A stretch of 64,000 nucleotides of DNA from JAOUGY01 sp963825585. Lineage in GTDB: Bacteria > Actinomycetota > Acidimicrobiia > Spongiisociales > ZC4RG35. This document shows positions 17,649 to 25,992 of the stretch, piece by piece. Every line of letters starts with the position of its first letter. Position 1 is the stretch's first letter. The stretch lies in contig CAWGTX010000006.1 of the NCBI GenBank assembly GCA_963825585.1, positions 682,001 to 746,000 on the forward strand, written 5' to 3'. The translations under genes were made by a program, and so were the position numbers. The notes beneath the pieces are model-generated. The model was not told where the DNA came from. It did no database searches and saw only the letters and a list, made by a program, of their open reading frames with translations.

Positions 17649-18440
17649 ATGGCACTCGTGACGCTCTCCCCCAGCCGTGCCGGAGACTTCAAGGCATGTC
17701 CACAGCTGTACAGGTTCAGATCGATCGACCGACTCGACGAGCAGACGACGGTCCACCAGGCGAGGGGAACCGCCGCCCATCTGGCGCTCCAGCGTCTTTT
17801 CGACAGTCCCCCCGGCGAGCGCACGCCTGAGCACCTCTACGGGCTTTTCCGCCAGTCCTGGACCGAGCTTCGTGCACTCCCCCAGTACGAGGGCCTCTTC
17901 GCGAGCACCGACGAGGAGCGCTCGTGGGGATTGGGGTGCATGAAGCTGCTCGCCAACTACTTTTCCGCCGAGCAGCCCGAGTCGATCGAGCCGCTCGACC
18001 GGGAGATGGACATGCTCGAGGACCTGGGAGGCATCATCATCCGCGGGATCCTCGACCGCATCGACCGCCGACCCGATGGCGGTTTGGTGATCACCGACTA
18101 CAAGACCGGCGCGGCGCCCTCCGAACGATATGCCCTGCCGGCGTTTTTCGCTCTCAAAATCTATGCCCTGCTCATCCGACGACGAACGGGCGAGACTCCC
18201 GTCGAGGTCAGGCTGCTCTACCTGAGGGGGCCCACGGTCTACCGGCTCGCAATCGACGACGGCCAGCTCGACGGTGTCGATCGCCAGCTCCGGGCGTTGT
18301 GGGAGGCCATAGACCGGGCCATCGAGACCGATCACTTTCCTCCGAGACCGGGGCCACGCTGCTCCTGGTGCTCGTTCAAGTCGGCGTGTCCGGCCTTCGC
18401 GGCCGACTCGAGTGCCGAACCACAGCTCGTGGCGATGTGA
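17649..18440 (+). CDS. RecB-like PD-(D/E)XK nuclease with Fe-S cysteines
   Basis: 263 residues. Core nuclease motifs are GILDRID and VITDYKTG (the D-x-K of PD-(D/E)XK). A cysteine in FKACPQLYRFR near residue 16 plus the C-terminal CSWCSFKSAC (C-x2-C-x5-C) give the four ligands of the AddB/Cas4-type 4Fe-4S cluster. It is probably a single-strand-directed exonuclease in repair. Start at ATG 17649; the earlier in-frame ATG at 17607 lies inside the operator palindrome. It precedes two helicase-nuclease genes with the same cysteine pattern, suggesting a common repair locus. Similar stand-alone RecB-family proteins are common in actinobacteria. Confidence 0.85.
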   Translation: MALVTLSPSRAGDFKACPQLYRFRSIDRLDEQTTVHQARGTAAHLALQRLFDSPPGERTPEHLYGLFRQSWTELRALPQYEGLFASTDEERSWGLGCMKLLANYFSAEQPESIEPLDREMDMLEDLGGIIIRGILDRIDRRPDGGLVITDYKTGAAPSERYALPAFFALKIYALLIRRRTGETPVEVRLLYLRGPTVYRLAIDDGQLDGVDRQLRALWEAIDRAIETDHFPPRPGPRCSWCSFKSACPAFAADSSAEPQLVAM

Positions 18441-18492
18441 CGGGAGGCGTCGGGACCGGTTTTCTGTCTCACCCTCCAGATAGGTTGACCCC

Positions 18493-18768
18493 ATGAGCAC
18501 CAGCACCACTATCACCGTCCCCACCATCACCGAGCCCACCATCACCGAGCCCACGATCACCGAGCCCACGATCACCGAGCCCAGGCGCAACCTCCTTCCC
18601 ACCGAAACAACGACCGCGACCCGGCACGCCCAGTTGTCCGGGCACCCACGGTCATGGGGGGACATCGAGTCGATGCTCGCCTGGGCGGGCATCGGATTCG
18701 AAGTCGTCCATGACGGACCTGGCAGCTCTTGTCGAGCGTGCCCGAGGGGAGTCGATCTGGCTGCCTGA
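18493..18768 (+). CDS. Possible small protein with TITEP repeats
   Basis: 91 residues. The N-terminal third is four copies of Thr-Ile-Thr-Glu-Pro encoded by a 15-bp tandem repeat; the rest includes SWGDIESMLAWAGIGFEVV and CRACPRG with a CxxC. AGGTTGACCCC precedes the ATG, a weak ribosome-binding site. It fits neatly between two same-strand genes (52 and 21 bp gaps). I recognise no family, and the repeat part may be non-coding; the C-terminal half looks protein-like. Confidence 0.4.
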   Translation: MSTSTTITVPTITEPTITEPTITEPTITEPRRNLLPTETTTATRHAQLSGHPRSWGDIESMLAWAGIGFEVVHDGPGSSCRACPRGVDLAA

Positions 18769-18789
18769 CCGCTGCCCTATCGTCAACTC

Positions 18790-21768
18790 GTGCACACCAT
18801 CAGGCTCGAGCCGGAGGACTGGCCGGAGGCGCTCGATCAGGTCCATGGACCCCAACTGGTGGTCGCCGGTCCGGGGACGGGCAAAACCGAATTCCTGGTC
18901 CGTCGGGCCATCCGCCTCATAGAGGGCGGGCACGCCTCGCCCGGCCAGATCGTCGTGCTCACGTTCTCGCGGCGGTCTGCAGCCGACTTGGCGAGCCGGA
19001 TCGGCGCAGGGCTGGGACGGGCATCGGTGGGTATCGACGCGTCCACATTCCATTCGTTCGCTCACCGACTCCTCGAAACGCACTGGTACGGTCCCGTCGG
19101 ATCCCTCCTCACAGGGCCCGAACAGGTCCGCATCGTCGGCCGTCTGCTGGCGACCGAAGACGCCGTCGACTGGCCGCTCCCATTCCGTCCGCTCCTCGCC
19201 TCACCCACCTTCGCCGAGGAGGTGGCCGACTTCCTCCTCAGGTGTCGTGAACGGCTCGTGGGCACCGCCGAGCTGCGACGCCTTGCCGCCGACCGAGCCG
19301 ATTGGCGTGCCCTTCCGGCGTTCTTCGACCGGTACGACCGCCATCTGCGCGACACCGGACGCATCGACTACGGCACCCTGCTGATCGACGCCATCGACTG
19401 CCTACAACGTCCCGACATCGCCGCGACGGTATCCGATCAGCACCATTTCGTACTGGTCGACGAGTATCAGGACACCTCCCCGGCACAGGCGCGACTCCTC
19501 GAGGCGCTGACCGCCCAGCGACACAACCTGACGGTGGCGGGCGACCCGTACCAATCGATCTACTCGTTCCGGGGCGCCGAAGTGGGCAACATCGCCGAGT
19601 TCGCCGACCGCTTCGAGCCCGTCCACGGCACGATCCGGATGGTGTTGGCCCGGAGCTTCCGAGTACCGGCCCCCATCATGTCGGCGGCCCTCCGGGTGGT
19701 CTCGTCCGGGGAGTTGCCGGGATCGGCCGGGCCGGTCGAACCCGCAGCTCATCCAGGGCGGGTCGAGGCGTACATCTTCGACCAGCAGTCGGCCGAGGCC
19801 GAGTGGATCGCCTCCGAGGTCGAACGGTTGTTGGTGGAAGAGGGGATGGAGCGCAGCCGCGTGGCGGTGCTGGTCCGCTCGAAACGTAGGCTCCTGCCCG
19901 AGCTCTCCAGAGCGCTGGACCGCCGACGTGTCCCCCACGACACACCCGACTCCCGCCTGGTGGACCACCCCATGATCCAAGTCGTGCTCGATCTGACCCG
20001 GGCGGCCGCCTGGGGCAGCCTCGACCCCGCCGAATACCCGGGCGCAGCCGACGAGGTGGACCGCCTCGTGAGGCGGGTTCTGCTGGGCCCGTTGCTGGCG
20101 GTGCCCGTGGTGGTCGAACGCGAGCTCCTCCGGCTGCGCCGCCGTTCGGCCGCTCCCTGGACACAGGTTCTCGGTCGGCTCCCCGAAGCGGCCACCATCG
20201 CCCAGCTTCTCGGTGACCCGGTGTGGGCGACGGGCATGGCCGCGGCCCATGGATTCTGGCGGCTGTGGACGACGGTCGAGGCGTTCGGGCGCACCGCCAC
20301 CGACCCGGCGGCGGGCGATGATCGCGCTGCACTGACGTCATTCGCCCAGGCGTTGGGACGTCAGGCGGAGCGCGACCCGTCACTCACCCTCCTGGGGTAT
20401 GCCGAACTCGCCGAAGACGACGACTTCGAGGCGACACCGCTGCTGTCCACGAAACGTTCGGGTGACCGGGTGGTCCTCACGACGCTGCACCAGGCGAAGG
20501 GGCTGGAGTTCGACGTCGTGTTCATCGCCGACGCCGCCGAAGACGTGTTCCCCGATACCCGCCGCTCCCGAGCCCTCCTTCAACCACATCTGCTGTCACC
20601 GAACCGCTCGACGGATGCCGCCGGCCAGATCATGTTCCGACTCCAGGAGGAGATGCGTCTGGCCTACACGGCCATGACCCGGGCTCGCACACGGGTGGTG
20701 TGGACCGCAACCGGTGCCGGTATCGAAGAGAGCGGGAGTCGCCCGAGCAGATTCCTCCTCGCCGCGGCAGGCGTTCACGCAGTCTCCGATCTGGGGCTCC
20801 CGCCCGACCGGTCCGGAGACCCGGTGAGCGTCCTCGAGGTCGAAACCAAGCTGCGCCGGTCACTGGCAGATCCGACACGTCCGGCCGCAGAGCGTCTGGC
20901 AGCGGTCTCGGTGCTCGCCCGGCCGGTCGACGAGACCTCCTGGGATCCTTCGAGTTTCGCCGGTCTGGCCGAACCCGGGCCGGACTTCGGGATCGTGGAT
21001 CACCCGGTGCGCCTCTCCCCCAGCCAGGCCGAGGCGTATGAGACCTGCCCGCGCCGCTACGCATTCGAACGACGGGTCGGGCTGCAATCGGCCTCGTCGC
21101 CGTACCTGACCTTCGGTTCGCTCATCCATTCCGTCCTCGAGGAGGTCGAGCGACGCGCCCTCGGCAGCGGCAACCCCCGATCGACCGCCGTAGAGGCACG
21201 CAGTCACCTCGACGAGCTGATGGCGCAGGCCGATTTCGGGTCGCCGGTGCTGTCACAAGCATGGCGCCGGCGTGCCCACGAATTGTTCGACCGGCTGTAC
21301 AGAGACTGGCCGGACGACTCGGGCGAGGTCATGACGCTCGAACGAACCCTCGAGCTGGAGATCGATGGCATCCGCTGGCTCGGGCGGGCCGACCGGATCG
21401 AGCGCACCACCACAGGCGCCACCAGGATCGTCGACTACAAGACCGGCGGGACCACCCTCACGAAGGTCGAGGCGGGTCGTTCCCTGCAGCTGGGCTTCTA
21501 TGTGATGGCAGCGGCGGCTGATCGGACACTCGCCGCCTCCGGTGGCCCGATCGAAGCGCAGCTCTGGTACCCACTGGCCAAGGCGAAGTCATGGAGGGTG
21601 GCGTTCGATCCCGCCATGCTTCCGACGGTCCGCCAGCGATTGCTCGCAGCAGCCGAGGGAATCGCCGGCGAGGATTGGACACCCCGCGTCGGTGCCGGAT
21701 GCCGTACCTGCCCGGTCAGGCTCGTGTGCGACCGGTGGCCGGAAGGGCGGGAGGCATTCGTCGAATGA
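18790..21768 (+). CDS. adnA: AdnA-like UvrD-family helicase with C-terminal nuclease
   Basis: 992 residues, GTG start. SF1A motor with Walker A AGPGTGKTE (residue ~29), LTFSRRSAADL, motif II LVDEYQDTSP, motif III GDPYQSIYSFRGA, and TTLHQAKGLEFDVVF with YTAMTRA motif VI. The C-terminal ~250 residues are a PD-(D/E)XK nuclease: YETCPRRYAFER, LGRADRIER, IVDYKTGG, then CRTCPVRLVC (C-x2-C-x5-C). This is the layout of AdnA/AdnB, which resect double-strand breaks in mycobacteria. Its stop overlaps the next start (ATGA). AddA/RecB-like alternatives are less likely given the paired architecture. Confidence 0.85.
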   Translation: MHTIRLEPEDWPEALDQVHGPQLVVAGPGTGKTEFLVRRAIRLIEGGHASPGQIVVLTFSRRSAADLASRIGAGLGRASVGIDASTFHSFAHRLLETHWYGPVGSLLTGPEQVRIVGRLLATEDAVDWPLPFRPLLASPTFAEEVADFLLRCRERLVGTAELRRLAADRADWRALPAFFDRYDRHLRDTGRIDYGTLLIDAIDCLQRPDIAATVSDQHHFVLVDEYQDTSPAQARLLEALTAQRHNLTVAGDPYQSIYSFRGAEVGNIAEFADRFEPVHGTIRMVLARSFRVPAPIMSAALRVVSSGELPGSAGPVEPAAHPGRVEAYIFDQQSAEAEWIASEVERLLVEEGMERSRVAVLVRSKRRLLPELSRALDRRRVPHDTPDSRLVDHPMIQVVLDLTRAAAWGSLDPAEYPGAADEVDRLVRRVLLGPLLAVPVVVERELLRLRRRSAAPWTQVLGRLPEAATIAQLLGDPVWATGMAAAHGFWRLWTTVEAFGRTATDPAAGDDRAALTSFAQALGRQAERDPSLTLLGYAELAEDDDFEATPLLSTKRSGDRVVLTTLHQAKGLEFDVVFIADAAEDVFPDTRRSRALLQPHLLSPNRSTDAAGQIMFRLQEEMRLAYTAMTRARTRVVWTATGAGIEESGSRPSRFLLAAAGVHAVSDLGLPPDRSGDPVSVLEVETKLRRSLADPTRPAAERLAAVSVLARPVDETSWDPSSFAGLAEPGPDFGIVDHPVRLSPSQAEAYETCPRRYAFERRVGLQSASSPYLTFGSLIHSVLEEVERRALGSGNPRSTAVEARSHLDELMAQADFGSPVLSQAWRRRAHELFDRLYRDWPDDSGEVMTLERTLELEIDGIRWLGRADRIERTTTGATRIVDYKTGGTTLTKVEAGRSLQLGFYVMAAAADRTLAASGGPIEAQLWYPLAKAKSWRVAFDPAMLPTVRQRLLAAAEGIAGEDWTPRVGAGCRTCPVRLVCDRWPEGREAFVE

Positions 21769-24700
21769 CCTTCGTCCCCACTCCCGAGCAACACGCCATC
21801 ATCTCGCATCCGCTCGAGCCGCTGCGGGTTTCGGCCGGTGCCGGGACCGGGAAGACCACAACGGTCGCCCACCGCATCGCTCACTTCATCTCGCACCATG
21901 GCTTCGAGCCGGAGCAGGTGCTGGGCGTCACGTTCACCAACAAGGCGGCAGAGGAGCTCTCGGACCGGGTCAGGCAGGTGATCGGAGCCGACCTGGAGCC
22001 GAGCCGGCAGGTCGAGATCCACACGTATCACGGGTTCGCTGCACAGATCCTGCGCGAGTTCGGTGCCCTCGTCGGCGTCGAGCGCACCACGTCGGTGGTG
22101 ACCCCCACCTTCACCCGGCAGCTGCTCTCGGCGATCGTTCGATCGGTACCGCTCCCGAGCCTCAACGCCACCTGGCCGGGCACCGTCGATCGGATCCGAA
22201 GGTTGGCCGGTGCCCTGGGGGATCATCTCCGTGAACCCGACTCGATCGTGATCCCCGACGATCCGACCACACCATGGCTGGAACGTAGCGACCTGCTGAC
22301 GGCGGTCCGCATCTATACAGCCGAGAAGCAGCGCCTCGGAGTTGCCGACTACGGTGACCTGATCTCGTCTGCCTACCGGGTGGTGTCCGATCATCCATGG
22401 GTGGCCGAGCGGGTCCGCGGCCGCTACCGGGCCGTGGTGCTCGACGAGTATCAGGACACCAACCCGGGTCAGCGGCTCCTCCTCAGCACCGTGTTCGGCT
22501 CGGGCTTCCCGGTGACGGCGGTGGGTGACGCCGACCAGACCATCTACGAATGGCGCGGAGCCTCGATCGGCAACTTCCGACGATTCCCCGTCCACTTCCC
22601 CTCCGTTTCCGGCGCCGCGGCACGCACACTCCCCCTCTCGGAGAACCGCCGGTCGGGCACCACCATCCTGTCGGTGGCCAACGCCATCCGTGCCAGGGTG
22701 GATCAGGAGGAACGGGATCTGCTTCGCCCCATGGCGGACGCCCCACCCGGCACCGTCCGCGTCGGTTGGTTCGACGACGCCGTGGTCGAGGCCGAGTGGA
22801 TCGCCGACGAGATCATGCGGAGCCACGAGACCGGCACACCGTGGCGTGACACCGCCGTGCTCTTCCGGAAGAACAAGGACATGGCGGTGGTGCGCGACGC
22901 CCTGGCCTCTCTCGACATCCCGACCGAGGTCGCAAACCTGGGCGGACTGTTGTCGGTGCCGGAAGTGGTGGAGCTCCACTCCTGGCTCCGACTGTTGGGC
23001 GCCCCCGATGACGGACCGGCGTTGGCTCGGATCCTCATGGGGAGCCGGCACCGCCTCGGCATGTTCGACCTGGCGGTGCTCGGCCGATGGGTTCGCCAGG
23101 CCCACTCCGGCAACACCGGGAGCACCAACGCGAGCGACGGCGGTGGCAACGACGACGGGGGCGGCGATGACCCAGGCGATGGCGTGTCCCACTCGCTTCT
23201 GGAAGCGATCGACCACGTCGACGAACTCGAGGGGTTGCGTCCGGAGGCGCGCCAGGCGCTAGATACGTTCATGGTGCGGTACCGAACCCTGCTCGTGTCG
23301 GCACAGGGATCGAGCCTGGTCGAATTGTGTCGGCGCATCCTCGACCTCACCGGATCATGGCGAGATGTCGAGGCGATGAGCGACGCACGGCGGCTGTCGG
23401 CCCGGCTCAACCTCTATCGGTTCCTAGATCTGGCGGAACAGTGGAGCCCGTTGGAGGGACGACCGTCACTCGACTCGTTCCTCGACTACCTCTGGACGAT
23501 GGATTCGGAGCCTGCCGAAGAGCTCGACACCGCACGGTTGGCCGGTGCCGACGCCGTGACACTGCTCACGGTGCATCGCGCCAAGGGGCTGGAATGGCCG
23601 GTGGTGTTCCTCCCGGGCGCTTATCGCGGCAACTTCCCTTCGGCGGTGGTGGGAGCATTCGACAACCCGTTCACGAAGGCCGAGTCGCTCCCCTACGACT
23701 ATCGGCTCGACGCCGAGGATCTTCCCGCCATCGACGCCGCCATGACCGAAGCCCAGGTGAAAGACCTGCTCCGCGAGCGGCACGAGAGCCAGGAGTGGCG
23801 CATCGCCTACGTGGCGGCGACCAGGGCAAAACGCTGTCTCACGGTGACGGGCGCCCACTGGTACGGGTATCCCGAGCCCACCAAGAGGCCGGCGGTGCCT
23901 TCGGCGCTCTTCGAGTTGGTGGCCGCGCATGCCGGGACGGAAGTGGTGGCCGAGAGCGCCGCGGCACCCGAGCGTCCCGTCACGGTCGGGTTCCGCACCG
24001 ACCGCTCCCCGGCACCGGATCCGGTGTTCGGCATCGCCGGATGGCAACGCGTACTGCGTGACGACATCGCCGGAAGCGACCGGGCGTCGGAGATGGCCGG
24101 GAGCCTCGGGTTGTCCGATGCGTACCATGCGGCGGTGGCCGACCACCACCAGCTCCTCTTTCGCCTCCCCGATCCAACTCCGCCCCAGGCCGCCTCGGGC
24201 GTGATCACGTCGGTGTCCGGTTTGGTCACCTACGCCGGCTGCCCCAAGCGGTACTACTGGTCCGAGGTCGATCGCCTCCCCCGCCGCCACTCGCCCGCTG
24301 CCCGTCGCGGGGTCGATGTGCACCGCCGAATCGAGCTCCACCACAAGGGTGTCGTTCCACTCGACGAGGCGCAGCCGGGGCTCTACGACCTGACACCGGT
24401 AGACATGGTGGGTGCTCCCGCGCTGGAGTCGGCCGACGCCTTCGCCACGTTCGCAGACTCGCGCTTTGCCACCCAGCGCCCGTTCCTGGTGGAGGCACCA
24501 TTCGAGCTGAGACTCGCCGACGACGTCACGGTGCGCGGTCGCGTCGATGCCGTCTACCGCACCGACGAACACTGGGAGGTGGTCGACTTCAAGAGCGGCC
24601 GACCGAATCCCGACCCGTCCACAGCCGTACAGCTACAGGCGTACGCACTCGCCGTGCACCAACAGGCGTTCACCACCGACCAGCCGGGGCAGCTCACCGT

Positions 24701-24905
24701 CACGTTCGCCTACCTGGGCGATGGCCTGGTGGAACACAGCGAGACGGTCGACGATCGGTGGCTGGACGATGCCCGTTCCCGACTCGAGACACTCGCCGCC
24801 GACATCCGATCGGAACGATTCGATCCGCAACCGTCGGCGAGTTGTCGACGCTGTGATTTCATCACCTTCTGTCCGGTGGGCCAGGCGTTCGAGCAGGCAC
24901 TCTGA
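21765..24905 (+). CDS. adnB: AdnB-like UvrD-family helicase with C-terminal nuclease
   Basis: 1046 residues. Begins MTFVPTPEQHAIISHPLEPL with the Q-motif, then Walker A GAGTGKTTT, VTFTNKAAEELSDR, VLDEYQDTNP, GDADQTIYEWRGA, LLTVHRAKGLEWPVVF and YVAATRAKR, a complete SF1A motor. The C-terminus has YAGCPKRYYWSE, RGRVDAVYR, VVDFKSGRP and CRRCDFITFC, so nuclease and Fe-S residues are intact. It overlaps the preceding gene by 4 nt, so the two are translated together, as expected for a heterodimer. A Gly/Asp-rich insert near residues 450-475 looks like a flexible loop. Designation as AdnB rather than AdnA is by order only. Confidence 0.87.
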   Translation: MTFVPTPEQHAIISHPLEPLRVSAGAGTGKTTTVAHRIAHFISHHGFEPEQVLGVTFTNKAAEELSDRVRQVIGADLEPSRQVEIHTYHGFAAQILREFGALVGVERTTSVVTPTFTRQLLSAIVRSVPLPSLNATWPGTVDRIRRLAGALGDHLREPDSIVIPDDPTTPWLERSDLLTAVRIYTAEKQRLGVADYGDLISSAYRVVSDHPWVAERVRGRYRAVVLDEYQDTNPGQRLLLSTVFGSGFPVTAVGDADQTIYEWRGASIGNFRRFPVHFPSVSGAAARTLPLSENRRSGTTILSVANAIRARVDQEERDLLRPMADAPPGTVRVGWFDDAVVEAEWIADEIMRSHETGTPWRDTAVLFRKNKDMAVVRDALASLDIPTEVANLGGLLSVPEVVELHSWLRLLGAPDDGPALARILMGSRHRLGMFDLAVLGRWVRQAHSGNTGSTNASDGGGNDDGGGDDPGDGVSHSLLEAIDHVDELEGLRPEARQALDTFMVRYRTLLVSAQGSSLVELCRRILDLTGSWRDVEAMSDARRLSARLNLYRFLDLAEQWSPLEGRPSLDSFLDYLWTMDSEPAEELDTARLAGADAVTLLTVHRAKGLEWPVVFLPGAYRGNFPSAVVGAFDNPFTKAESLPYDYRLDAEDLPAIDAAMTEAQVKDLLRERHESQEWRIAYVAATRAKRCLTVTGAHWYGYPEPTKRPAVPSALFELVAAHAGTEVVAESAAAPERPVTVGFRTDRSPAPDPVFGIAGWQRVLRDDIAGSDRASEMAGSLGLSDAYHAAVADHHQLLFRLPDPTPPQAASGVITSVSGLVTYAGCPKRYYWSEVDRLPRRHSPAARRGVDVHRRIELHHKGVVPLDEAQPGLYDLTPVDMVGAPALESADAFATFADSRFATQRPFLVEAPFELRLADDVTVRGRVDAVYRTDEHWEVVDFKSGRPNPDPSTAVQLQAYALAVHQQAFTTDQPGQLTVTFAYLGDGLVEHSETVDDRWLDDARSRLETLAADIRSERFDPQPSASCRRCDFITFCPVGQAFEQAL

Positions 24906-24987
24906 AACCGGGAGTGTTGTCTCCGGACGCACCCAATCCTGCGGCCATCCAGGATCGTGAGCTGCTCTGTGGGGATCCGTATCGTTC

Positions 24988-25383
24988 GTGGGCCGGAAGC
25001 CATTTGAAGCAGCGGCCTTCGCCGCGCTGGTCACCATCGACGCACTCGAGCCCGCTCGTCAGAGCGCTGTCGCCGCCGGGCTCGGGGTCTCGCGGGCGGA
25101 TGGGCGGCTGGTGTGGGGCGGGCAGCACGCCACCCTCCCCCGGAAGCTGCGGATCGGCAGGGCCGTTTCCCTCGCCTTGTACCTTGCGATCGCCCTCGTG
25201 CTCATCCCCCGCACCTTCGATCCGGGTTCGTCGTTGGTACGCACCGCCACGTGGGCCATCTTCGGGTACTTCGTACTGGGTATCGCCATGAATGCGATCT
25301 CCCACAGTCGCCCGGAGCGGCTGGTGATGACACCGACGTGCGTTGAGCCGGCGGCATGCTCCCTGGCGCTGGCGACGAGCTGA
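24988..25383 (+). CDS. Conserved small membrane protein, unknown function
   Basis: 131 residues from GTG 24988 (MGRKPFEAAAFAALVTIDAL). Two membrane helices at about 60-76 and 86-105; the rest is cytoplasmic with a C-terminal SRPERLVMTPTCVEPAACSLALA that may be a third, weaker segment. I recognise the general look of a small actinobacterial membrane protein but no characterised family. It follows the AdnB-like gene after 82 bp. Confidence 0.6.
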   Translation: MGRKPFEAAAFAALVTIDALEPARQSAVAAGLGVSRADGRLVWGGQHATLPRKLRIGRAVSLALYLAIALVLIPRTFDPGSSLVRTATWAIFGYFVLGIAMNAISHSRPERLVMTPTCVEPAACSLALATS

Positions 25384-25411
25384 CACCAGCCCTCCCGGCC
25401 TCCTGGCGTCA

Positions 25412-25466
25412 ACAGGTCAACAGGTCAACGAGCATCTTCGGCTGGCAGCTGGCAGCTGGCAGCAGG
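25412..25466. repeat. Tandem repeats AGGTCAAC (8 bp) and CTGGCAG (7 bp)
   Basis: Two to three 8-bp AGGTCAAC units are followed by three to four 7-bp CTGGCAG units, ending 8 bp from the dtd stop. They fill the convergent gap between the small membrane-protein gene and dtd. Confidence 0.75.
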
Positions 25467-25474
25467 CCGCCCGA

Positions 25475-25933
25475 TCAGGCGATGATGGATCCGTTCCGCG
25501 ATTCGATCACGATCGTCACCGGACCCCGATTGAGCAGGTCGACCGCCATCGACGCCCCGAACCGGCCGGTCGCGATCGGAATGCCTTCCTCGGCGAGGGT
25601 GGACGCGACCAGATCCACCAGTGGTTCGGCCTGCTCGGGGCGGGCGGCATCCACGAACGACGGTCGTCGACCCTTGCGGACGTCGCCGTAGAGCGTGAAC
25701 TGGCTGATCACCAGGACCGAGCCACCGACATCGACCACAGAGCGGTTCATGAGGTCGTCGTCATCGGGAAAGATGCGCAGCGCGGCCAACTTGCGGGCAA
25801 GGGCAACGGCGTCGGCCTCGGTGTCGTCGTGGGTCACCCCAACGAGCACGGCGAGTCCGTCGCCGATCTCCCCGACGACCTCACCCGACACGATCACCCG
25901 CGCCCGTGCGACCCGCTGAACCACCATCCGCAT
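25475..25933 (-). CDS. dtd: D-aminoacyl-tRNA deacylase
   Basis: 152 residues. Hydrolyses D-aminoacyl-tRNAs in the cytoplasm, a proofreading step in translation. Begins MRMVVQRVARARVIV and carries the signature SQFTLYGDVRKGRRPSF (active-site SQFTLYG) and, near the C-terminus, LNRGPVTIVIES. The typical Gly-cisPro dyad lies in NRGPVT. Full family length; ATG at 25933 matches homologues. It is divergent from plsB, whose ATG is only 60 bp away, so their promoters must overlap. Confidence 0.95.
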   Translation of the reverse strand: MRMVVQRVARARVIVSGEVVGEIGDGLAVLVGVTHDDTEADAVALARKLAALRIFPDDDDLMNRSVVDVGGSVLVISQFTLYGDVRKGRRPSFVDAARPEQAEPLVDLVASTLAEEGIPIATGRFGASMAVDLLNRGPVTIVIESRNGSIIA

Positions 25934-25992
25934 GCCGGGATTGTGCCACTCCCCGGGCGGGACCACACGCCGCGGCATACAATCAGTCGCCC

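Noticed and set aside
16821..18692. 623-residue minus-strand protein with repeats of NPADAVFGWWMPTRR type
   Set aside because: The 35-bp period keeps every frame open; the rest overlaps the well-supported nuclease gene in antisense and resembles no family.
21498..23216. 572-residue minus-strand ORF
   Set aside because: Antisense of the AdnA/AdnB-like genes, no recognisable domain.
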